From the NCBI GenBank assembly GCA_964397485.1, contig CAYNHT010000010.1, positions 1 to 5,197 on the forward strand: 5,197 bases of DNA, written 5' to 3'. A program made the position numbers and the translations under genes. The notes under the pieces are model-generated. The model did no database searches. It worked only from the letters and a program-made list of their open reading frames with translations, and had not been told where the DNA came from. Of this stretch, positions 1 to 5,197 are shown piece after piece; positions within the stretch are counted from its first letter, which is position 1; every line of letters starts with the position of its first letter. Source of the DNA: CAYNHT01 sp964397485. Its GTDB lineage: Bacteria; Bacillota_I; Bacilli_A; RF39; UBA660.

Positions 1-298
1 CTTTATCTAATTCTAATATCCCATCTTCGTTTTTTAAAATTTTACCGCTTGTGAAACCCTTATTTTTCATTTTAATTCTATCATCCATTACATTTATTCC
101 ATCATCTGGAAAGACATCAAATCCATTTCCAGCTATAAATAAATCTGCTGCACCAAAAACACTTCTTAAACTTTCTTTATAAGAAGATTTTTGAACTTTG
201 TCAATTACTCCTAATACTAATGGTACTGATATTAAAGCAATCAAAGCTAGTATCACTATTACTGCCAATAATTCAATCAAAGTAAATCCTTTTTTCAT
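1..298 (-). CDS. Type IV prepilin-like protein, N-terminal part (3' end beyond window)
   Basis: Ninety-nine codons are visible, starting at ATG 298-296 and running off the left edge without a stop. The protein opens with MKKGFTLIE, a class III prepilin leader: cleavage is expected after Gly4, Phe5 becomes the methylated first residue, and Glu9 is the conserved Glu+5. A hydrophobic helix follows to about residue 32 and serves as membrane anchor or filament core. Residues 33-99 are the start of a soluble head. About 83 of 99 residues match the start of the neighbouring 1151-residue protein with a single one-codon gap, so the two are recent paralogs. The gene has its own promoter and ribosome site and lies behind a terminator, so it is probably a separate transcription unit. 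The C-terminal part is unseen: it could be an ordinary short pilin or another large modular one. Its role in a type IV filament or pseudopilus is inferred from the leader. Confidence 0.9.
   Translation of the reverse strand, partial: MKKGFTLIELLAVIVILALIALISVPLVLGVIDKVQKSSYKESLRSVFGAADLFIAGNGFDVFPDDGINVMDDRIKMKNKGFTSGKILKNEDGILELDK
1..298 (-). repeat. Paralogous pilin-head direct repeat, copy 1
   Basis: This whole stretch is homologous at DNA level to 3579-3879, with one extra AAA/AAG codon in the other copy. The proteins match at about 84% over 99 residues, and long DNA runs are shared, such as the one around the Leu-Asp-Lys codons at 1-19 and 3579-3597. It marks a tandem duplication of the prepilin gene start. 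Whether the similarity continues left of the window cannot be seen. Confidence 0.85.
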
Positions 299-309
299 AC
301 AACTTTTTT

Positions 310-315
310 TCCTTC
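310..315 (-). promoter_or_regulatory. Ribosome binding site of the partial prepilin gene
   Basis: GAAGGA on the minus strand lies 11 bases before ATG 298. The spacing is long for a Shine-Dalgarno site and includes a run of seven A (304-310 on the complement). The start is fixed independently by the prepilin leader that begins exactly at this ATG, and no alternative in-frame start was seen just upstream. Confidence 0.5.
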
Positions 316-339
316 TATACTACTATATTTTATACTCAT

Positions 340-369
340 AGTATACCAAACAGTTTCTCCATTAGTCAA
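340..369 (-). promoter_or_regulatory. Sigma-A-type promoter with extended -10, upstream of the partial prepilin gene
   Basis: On the minus strand, TTGACT (369-364) is the -35 and TATACT (345-340) the -10, with an 18-base spacer. The TGG just before the -10 makes it a TGn extended -10. Each hexamer matches consensus at 5 of 6 positions. Transcription would begin near 333, giving a leader of roughly 35 bases. It lies between the upstream gene's terminator and this gene's start, as expected for an independent unit. No operator was recognised. Confidence 0.65.
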
Positions 370-392
370 TAATTAGATGTAAATACAAATGC

Positions 393-418
393 AAAAACAG
401 GAATATTCTTCCTGTTTT
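393..418 (-). terminator. Rho-independent terminator after the 1151-residue modular pilin gene
   Basis: A perfect 10-bp inverted repeat (AAAACAGGAA at 394-403 against TTCCTGTTTT at 409-418) encloses a 5-base loop. Read on the minus strand it ends in a run of five T. It begins five bases after the stop codon at 424. The stem has only four G-C pairs, so some read-through into the next prepilin gene is possible. The A/T tracts are symmetrical, so it could also work on the plus strand, but no plus-strand gene is present to use it. Confidence 0.75.
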
Positions 419-423
419 ATTGG

Positions 424-3400
424 CTATCCTACAAACGTTATTCTAGTATACCCATTGCCTGCATTACCTACCATTGTTCCTCCACTTGGGTTTGGCATGG
501 TCGCATTCCCAGCAATTGTACTGGCACTAGATAAGGATCCTACATATGATGAACCGCCTCCGCCGCCATCACTGTAGCCTCCGCCTCCGCCGCCTCCGGC
601 ACTATATCCTGATCCAGTCCCTCCTTGTCCTAAAGACCCTGATGTTTTAGTACAACCTCCATGGGCGCTACCAGCTGATCCCCCTGAAGATTGACTACCA
701 CCATAAGCTCCGGTGCCAGATTGATTTGAACTAGTACCATTAATACCAACTAAACCACCACCTGCTCCACCACGAGCATATGTCCAGCCTCCGCCGCCTC
801 CGCCACCGGCAACGATTACTCTATTATTTAAGGCAGTACCACCAACTCTTATATCGGTTCCACCTCCACCTGGGGTTGCGTTACCTTTACTGTAAATGGC
901 ACCACCGCCGTTGAATCCACCAGCTACGTATGCACAATCGGCATAAGGGTGATCACCTGCTCTATCTGCGCCTTTACCACCCACATAAACATAAACAACT
1001 TGGCCAGCAGTTAATGATATATTACCTGTTGAATATCCTCCTCTTCCACCTTCAATAGGATAGTAAGAAGTAATATTCCCACCTTGTGCTCCCCATACTT
1101 CTAGTTTATATGTTCCCGTTACTGGAGCCGTGAATGTTTGATAATTTCCAGTATAAGCAAAATTATAAACTGATTCCACTACATTAACTGTTCTTGTTTT
1201 TGTTGCTGCTGCATTTCCTGCCGAATCACTTACATTATATGTTAATGTATAACTTCCAACTACATTTGTATTTACGCTTCCTGTTGTTACTATATTTGCG
1301 GTTATATTTCCATTTATATTATCACTGGCTGTTACTCCTGTATTAGAGTAAGCCGAACCTCTGTATATTGTAACACTTGTTGGATTTACAGTAATTACTG
1401 GGATTGTATTATCTAAGTTAAATACGTTACTTCTTGTTATCAATGTATTTCCTGCATTATCTTTTCCTAGTATCCACAAGTAATATCCTCCTGTTACTCC
1501 AGCTGGTGTACTTATTGATCCACCATTGGTGAAGGTTGTTGTGAAACTTGCTTCACTTGGGGCTGTTGTACTTGTTGTCCATTGATATCTTAGACTACTT
1601 GCATTTACTCCACTATGTGCATCACTTACAGTTACGGTTGTACTTCTACTTTTTGCGTACGTTGCATTTCCATTCATAGAAAATGCTAATGTTGGATTAG
1701 TTCTATCTATATAACTTACACTTACTGCTTTATTTGTTATATATCCTGCTGCATCTTTTACCCATACATAATATGTTCCGTTTGCTGTTATATCATTTAA
1801 TCCTGTTGACAATACACTTGTTGCTGGCACTGTTGTATATGTAGGTTGGGTACTACTACTTTGATTTATTCCATATCCTACTATTCCTGTTCCCTCATCT
1901 GTTGCTTTTATTATTATATTATTACTTGTTCCCCATGCAGTTGTATCATGCGCTGTTGCATATGCTACATGCCATACTAATGGGTTTTCTGGCGTTGGAG
2001 TTGTTCCTCCTAATAGATAGAAGAAATTTGTACTTGAAAATGTTCCTGAACTTCCACAGTTCACTCTTATTATATATTCTTCCCATTGTCCAGTTCCTGA
2101 TTGACTTGTCAACCATTCGATTGATCCGCCTGTTCCATAAGCATTACTTGCCCAATTAATTGTATATCCTACTGGAATTTTTGCTACTACTCTTGATATA
2201 AATACTTTATTTGCTGCTGTTGGATTGGCAAAGTAGAAACCTCCCCATCCTGGTGACGCTGTTCCGACAGTTCTTATTTCTAATCCATATCCCGATCCTG
2301 CTGGATACCCACTTATTGCTACTCTTGTTCTCGTTACATTCCCATTACCAGTATTATTGTACACGGTTGTTCCATTTAGACCACTTGCAAATGTCGGATC
2401 TGTATAAAGCATCGTTCCTGCTAGTGCTGTTGGTATAGCTGGCGCTGTTGTATCCACTACATTTACTGTTCTTGTTTTCGTTGCTGCCACATTTCCACTT
2501 GAATCACTTACGTTATATGTTAATGTATATGATCCCACTGCATTTGTATTTACACTTCCTGTTGTTACTATATTTCCACTTATATTTCCATCTATATTAT
2601 CACTTGCTGTTACTCCTGTATCTGTATATGTACTTCTTATTTCTATTGTTACTGTCGTTGGATTTACTGTGATTACTGGGATTGTATTATCTAAGTTAAA
2701 TACATTACTTCTTGTTATTACTTTGTTGTTTGCATTATCACTTGCCAGTATCCATAAGTAGTATCCTCCGGTTACTCCTGAAGGTGAAGTTATTGCGTTA
2801 CCATTTGTAAATGTTGATGTAAAACTTCCTTCACTTGGAACTGTCGTACTTGTTGTCCAAAGGTATTTCAAACTTCCTACATTTACTCCACTTTCTAAGT
2901 CGCTTACTGTTACTAATGTTGCTCTTGTTTTTGCATATGTAGTACTTCCATTTGTTCCAAATGATACGGTTGGATTTATATCATCTATGTTTGTTACTGC
3001 ATAACTAGCTCCACTTATTTCATTTGTTCCATCCGTTATTCTTGCGATTACACTTCCATTATCGGTAAATGTTATTTCTTTAGTTGTTGATGGTGCTTCT
3101 ACTAATAACCATGTTATTGCCCCATCTAAACTATATTCATATACATATCCGGCTTGTCTTTCTGGATAGGTAATTGTTACTGTTTTTGTTTCGCTCCAAT
3201 CAGTTGTGTTAATTGAATACGTTGGTAAAGGTATTTCTACTGTTGTTACTACTAATTCTTCTGAGATTGTAGATAAATCATTATTGTTATATACTCTTAC
3301 TTTAAATGTATAATTTGTATTATTGGTTAGTCCTGTAAAATTATAGACATTACTTATTTGTTTTGTTGTCCATGTTGCTCCATTATCTTTACTAAATTGA

Positions 3401-3879
3401 TATCCGTTTATTCCACTTTCCAAATCTTCAGCAGTAGCTACTATTGTTATTGAACTACTTGTTACTAGATTTGATGTTATTGTTATTGTTGGTGGGGTTG
3501 TATCTAACTGATCACAACTTCCTTCTATGATTACTATATCGTTAAACGTTCCACCTGCACAATATTTACCGTTACTCACTTTATCTAATTCTAATATACC
3601 CTGATCATTTTTTAGAATCTTTCCACTTGTAAATCCTTTGTTTTTCATTTGGATTCGATCATCTGTTATATTTATTCCTTCTTCTGGAAAGACATCAAAT
3701 TCACTTGACGCTATATATAAATCTGTGGCTGAAAAAACACTTCTTAAACTTTCTTTATAAGAAGATATTTGTACTCTATCTATTACTCCTAATACTAATG
3801 GTACTGATATTAGTGCCACTAAGGCCAATATTACTATTACCGCCAATAATTCTATTAACGTAAATCCCTTTTTTTTCAT
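424..3879 (-). CDS. Giant modular type IV prepilin-like protein with Ig-like repeats, jelly roll and C-terminal glycine-rich domain
   Basis: This 1151-residue gene is complete, from ATG 3879 to TAG 426-424. Seen in order: a class III prepilin leader MKKKG|FTLIE (cut expected after Gly5, Glu10 as the +5 residue); a hydrophobic helix to about residue 33; a pilin-like head to about 125 ending in Cys107 and Cys122, a possible disulfide; an FN3/Ig-like domain at about 128-214; an Ig-like domain at about 215-300; repeat copy 1 at 303-475 (Ig-like A plus DUF5011-like B); a unique Trp/Tyr/Gly-rich jelly-roll-like region at about 481-645; an Ig-like domain at about 646-727; repeat copy 2 at 729-901; and a glycine-rich domain at about 905-1151 that begins with YTGNYQTFTAPVTGTYKLEV and ends with GYTRITFVG, both typical of the Gly_rich (PF12810-type) family. 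Ordinary pilins are about 150-200 residues, so this is a pilin stalk carrying adhesin-like modules. There is no sortase motif or C-terminal membrane tail, so the pilin helix is the only anchor. Inferred role: surface adhesin, possibly at a filament tip. No catalytic domain was recognised. Confidence 0.93.
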   Translation of the reverse strand: MKKKGFTLIELLAVIVILALVALISVPLVLGVIDRVQISSYKESLRSVFSATDLYIASSEFDVFPEEGINITDDRIQMKNKGFTSGKILKNDQGILELDKVSNGKYCAGGTFNDIVIIEGSCDQLDTTPPTITITSNLVTSSSITIVATAEDLESGINGYQFSKDNGATWTTKQISNVYNFTGLTNNTNYTFKVRVYNNNDLSTISEELVVTTVEIPLPTYSINTTDWSETKTVTITYPERQAGYVYEYSLDGAITWLLVEAPSTTKEITFTDNGSVIARITDGTNEISGASYAVTNIDDINPTVSFGTNGSTTYAKTRATLVTVSDLESGVNVGSLKYLWTTSTTVPSEGSFTSTFTNGNAITSPSGVTGGYYLWILASDNANNKVITRSNVFNLDNTIPVITVNPTTVTIEIRSTYTDTGVTASDNIDGNISGNIVTTGSVNTNAVGSYTLTYNVSDSSGNVAATKTRTVNVVDTTAPAIPTALAGTMLYTDPTFASGLNGTTVYNNTGNGNVTRTRVAISGYPAGSGYGLEIRTVGTASPGWGGFYFANPTAANKVFISRVVAKIPVGYTINWASNAYGTGGSIEWLTSQSGTGQWEEYIIRVNCGSSGTFSSTNFFYLLGGTTPTPENPLVWHVAYATAHDTTAWGTSNNIIIKATDEGTGIVGYGINQSSSTQPTYTTVPATSVLSTGLNDITANGTYYVWVKDAAGYITNKAVSVSYIDRTNPTLAFSMNGNATYAKSRSTTVTVSDAHSGVNASSLRYQWTTSTTAPSEASFTTTFTNGGSISTPAGVTGGYYLWILGKDNAGNTLITRSNVFNLDNTIPVITVNPTSVTIYRGSAYSNTGVTASDNINGNITANIVTTGSVNTNVVGSYTLTYNVSDSAGNAAATKTRTVNVVESVYNFAYTGNYQTFTAPVTGTYKLEVWGAQGGNITSYYPIEGGRGGYSTGNISLTAGQVVYVYVGGKGADRAGDHPYADCAYVAGGFNGGGAIYSKGNATPGGGGTDIRVGGTALNNRVIVAGGGGGGGWTYARGGAGGGLVGINGTSSNQSGTGAYGGSQSSGGSAGSAHGGCTKTSGSLGQGGTGSGYSAGGGGGGGYSDGGGGGSSYVGSLSSASTIAGNATMPNPSGGTMVGNAGNGYTRITFVG
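1177..1695 (-). repeat. Internal 519-bp Ig-pair repeat, copy 2 (residues 729-901)
   Basis: This encodes an Ig-like module (729-824, with GVTGGYYLWI and NVFNLDN) followed by a DUF5011-like module (825-901, with TGVTASDN and VGSYTLTYNVSDS). It aligns without gaps to residues 303-475: about 68/96 identical in the first module and 64/77 in the second, about 76% overall by hand. One 50-base stretch (1391-1440 against 2669-2718) differs at only two bases, which points to recent duplication or gene conversion. Confidence 0.88.
2455..2973 (-). repeat. Internal 519-bp Ig-pair repeat, copy 1 (residues 303-475)
   Basis: This is the partner of the copy at 1177-1695, offset by 1278 bp, exactly 426 codons, so the two are in the same reading frame. 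The DUF5011-like half has the family's usual NxDGNI and GSYTLTYNVSDSSGN signature and is better conserved between copies than the first half. The two copies flank a unique jelly-roll region and one further Ig-like domain. Confidence 0.88.
3579..3879 (-). repeat. Paralogous pilin-head direct repeat, copy 2
   Basis: This is the matching copy of the repeat at 1-298, in the same orientation and about 3.58 kb away. It covers residues 1-100 of the large modular pilin. The pilin head continues beyond it to the Cys107/Cys122 pair. The promoter regions just upstream of the two copies share layout but not obvious sequence, so the DNA similarity starts at about the start codon. Confidence 0.85.
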
Positions 3880-3885
3880 AAATAA

Positions 3886-3890
3886 CCCTC
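3886..3890 (-). promoter_or_regulatory. Ribosome binding site of the large modular pilin gene
   Basis: GAGGG on the minus strand lies six bases before ATG 3879, close to ideal spacing. It is a better site than that of the partial paralog at 298. It supports the chosen start together with the prepilin leader that begins there. Confidence 0.7.
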
Positions 3891-3921
3891 ACAATATTTC
3901 TATAAATTATATTCTATCTAA

Positions 3922-3951
3922 ATTTTATCAAAATAGGATATATTTCGTCAA
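3922..3951 (-). promoter_or_regulatory. Sigma-A-type promoter with extended -10, upstream of the large modular pilin gene
   Basis: On the minus strand, TTGACG (3951-3946) is the -35 and TAAAAT (3927-3922) the -10, with an 18-base spacer. A TGA directly before the -10 makes it a TGn extended -10. Each hexamer matches consensus at 5 of 6 positions. The start of transcription would fall near 3915, leaving a leader of about 35 bases. The paralog's promoter at 369-340 has the same layout. The region is AT-rich, so a chance match is possible, but its position between terminator and ribosome site is right. Confidence 0.65.
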
Positions 3952-4006
3952 TTATAATACAAAATAACATTCAAAGACAGGACTATGTTTACTTATCTTT
4001 ACACAT

Positions 4007-4029
4007 AAAAAGCAGATGTTATCTGCTTT
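4007..4029 (-). terminator. Rho-independent terminator after the LamG-domain gene
   Basis: A 9-bp inverted repeat (AAAGCAGAT at 4009-4017 against ATCTGCTTT at 4021-4029) has a 3-base loop. On the minus strand it ends in five T (4011-4007), and a run of A precedes it. It lies about 14 bases after the stop codon at 4044 and before the next gene's promoter, so it separates the lectin gene from the modular pilin gene. Flanking T runs also occur on the plus strand, so it may work both ways. Confidence 0.72.
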
Positions 4030-4043
4030 CTTTTTTATAATAT

Positions 4044-5197
4044 CTAGATGTCTATTTGTTTTTTGTACATAATATATATTTCTTCAGCATTTAAAGCACG
4101 ATGATATATTCTTATATCATCTAATTTTCCGCTGAAACTTCTTGATAAATCTCCATATCTTGAACCAATCAACAAATTCCTATTTCCATTAAAATCTCCC
4201 ATTCCACTATATGTTTTAGAACCAATTAAAACCCCATTTAAGTATATCTTCATAAGTCCATTATCATATGTTGCAACGTAGTGATGCCATTGTTGTAATT
4301 CAAGAGCTGGGGTATCGACTGTTGTTATACCATTTCTTGTAGCATTTCCCGAACACTCAAATCTTATTCTATTATTATTTAATAAGAATATGTCCCATGT
4401 ATTATCATACCAGTGCCCTTTTCCTACTAACCCTGCTGCTGCTGTTTCTTTATGTGAATGATCTTCTGCATATATCCAAAAACTAGTAGAAAATGAATCT
4501 GCCTTGTTAAACGAAAATTGTTGATCGGTATTTATATAATTATTTACACCATTAAATTCATAACTTCCACTTCCTAAATAATCATCTTCTAACCATTTAG
4601 GAGTATTTACTAATGTCAGTGATGAATGATTACTATTCTTCGAATAATCTTTTATATTACCTCCTCTGTTTTCAGGGGTAAACGGTGTTGAATGACCCTT
4701 TTTTTCAATTTGAGGTTCATAAACTATAAAATCTAAAGAGTCATTAACACTAGCTGTTTGAAACCTCATTTGAAAATTCGTAGACCCATTACCTACTCTT
4801 GTTATAGAAATCGCTTTTATTTCTCCTGGCATAACCCTTTCAATTCCGCCATATTGAGTTGCGAAGTCGACTGGCTTACTGCCTATATTTTTTATTTTTA
4901 TGCTCGCTGTATAACTAACACCTTCTGGGGCTTGTCTAATTCCCTGAGTTAAATATTTTAAAGTGCTGGTACCGCCTGATGTTTGAATTCTTGTTGCCTT
5001 ATTAGTTCCCCACTCAGGTACTGATATATTTTGAGTAATTGTTACATTTGCTTCGAAATATGCATACCATGACCCTTCGGGTTTAAAATAAATATCTTCT
5101 GTTGGGTTAGGTAATATATTTTCCGTTGGCTCTTGGAAATCGTCAAATTTATAATGAGCTATTAACCCATCTTGGGTTGTATTACTTATTGTATTTT
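4044..5197 (-). CDS. LamG/concanavalin A-like lectin protein with nested carbohydrate-binding-type domain (5' end beyond window)
   Basis: The frame is open from the stop at 4046-4044 to the right edge, giving 383 visible C-terminal residues. The Met at 4832 (visible residue 122) is internal and has no special claim as a start. Visible residues 10-19 (GLIAHYKFDD) look like the first strand of a LamG_3-type domain. Residues about 24-176 (TENILPNP through EPQIEKKGHSTPFTPENR) resemble a CBM4/9-type jelly roll of the kind seen in phage tail and gut surface proteins. The LamG fold then resumes at about 181 (IKDYSKNSNHSSLT), with SYEFNGVNNYI, SFSTSFWIYA, QQWHHYVATYDNG, KIYLNGVLIG and LDDIRIYHRALNAEEI running to the end. 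LamG domains bind glycans or proteins outside the cell; no hydrolase active site was recognised. The gene is co-oriented with two prepilin genes, so its missing N-terminus may also be a prepilin leader, which is a prediction only. Confidence 0.88.
   Translation of the reverse strand, partial: NTISNTTQDGLIAHYKFDDFQEPTENILPNPTEDIYFKPEGSWYAYFEANVTITQNISVPEWGTNKATRIQTSGGTSTLKYLTQGIRQAPEGVSYTASIKIKNIGSKPVDFATQYGGIERVMPGEIKAISITRVGNGSTNFQMRFQTASVNDSLDFIVYEPQIEKKGHSTPFTPENRGGNIKDYSKNSNHSSLTLVNTPKWLEDDYLGSGSYEFNGVNNYINTDQQFSFNKADSFSTSFWIYAEDHSHKETAAAGLVGKGHWYDNTWDIFLLNNNRIRFECSGNATRNGITTVDTPALELQQWHHYVATYDNGLMKIYLNGVLIGSKTYSGMGDFNGNRNLLIGSRYGDLSRSFSGKLDDIRIYHRALNAEEIYIMYKKQIDI

Noticed and set aside
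299..423. Small RNA or riboswitch in the short gaps (299-423 and 3880-4043)
   Set aside because: Apart from the promoter, ribosome site and terminator hairpin, no conserved structured RNA is apparent, and the 5' leaders are only about 35 bases.
389..577. Plus-strand open frame of 62 codons
   Set aside because: It overlaps the 3' end of the large pilin gene and the terminator hairpin, is proline-rich because it reads the antisense of Gly codons, and has no convincing ribosome site.
550..810. Cct/ccg-rich repeated triplets as a microsatellite or CRISPR-like array
   Set aside because: They are in-frame Gly codons of a glycine-rich domain. There are no regularly spaced repeats with unique spacers.
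1902..2672. Three plus-strand open frames of 74-85 codons rich in Leu, His and Tyr
   Set aside because: They are antisense shadows of the Thr/Val/Asn/Ser-rich Ig region. The low-complexity products match no recognised family.
1177..2973. Internal repeats as a mobile element or transposon remnant
   Set aside because: They are in-frame coding domain duplications. No terminal inverted repeats, target-site duplications or transposase were seen.
3220..3240. IPLPTYS around residue 217 as a possible sortase-like LPxT motif
   Set aside because: It lies in the middle of the protein between Ig-like domains, with no following hydrophobic segment and positive tail. It is a linker.
4758..4952. Plus-strand open frame of 64 codons
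   Set aside because: It is antisense to the jelly-roll part of the lectin gene, with no ribosome site or recognisable product.

Overview
The window is AT-rich and carries three genes, all on the minus strand; two are cut by the window edges. Both pilin genes start with a class III (type IV pilin) leader, the sequence is poor in G+C outside one glycine-rich stretch, the standard genetic code fits (Trp is TGG), and the promoters and ribosome sites look Gram-positive. This suggests a low-GC Bacillota (Firmicute), perhaps an uncultured gut-type Bacilli or Clostridia member. That assignment is inference from style; there is no taxonomic marker gene here.

Layout in the direction of transcription (right to left). 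(1) 5197-4044 is the C-terminal 383 residues of a larger secreted or surface protein. A carbohydrate-binding-type jelly roll appears to be inserted between the first strand and the rest of a LamG/concanavalin A-like lectin domain. The reading frame stays open to the window edge, so the Met at 4832 is internal. A hairpin terminator follows. (2) 3951-3922 is a good extended -10 promoter, followed by a ribosome site and then a complete 1151-residue gene (3879-424). Its product has a type IV prepilin N-terminus and a small pilin-like head. These are followed by a series of Ig/FN3-like beta domains, with a duplicated 173-residue Ig pair flanking a central jelly roll, and by a C-terminal glycine-rich domain. 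A hairpin terminator sits immediately after the stop codon. (3) 369-340 is a second promoter of the same architecture, driving a second prepilin gene (298-1). Its first 99 residues match those of gene 2 at about 84% by hand alignment; the rest lies beyond the window.

Read together, this looks like a cluster of modular pilins: adhesive or glycan-binding modules grafted onto a pilin stalk that would let them be built into a type IV filament or pseudopilus, or sit in the membrane. The established parallel is the modular pilins PilB and PilC of Streptococcus sanguinis. No pilus assembly genes (prepilin peptidase, ATPase, platform protein) are in the window. The direct repeats within and between the genes suggest that domain content could change by homologous recombination.
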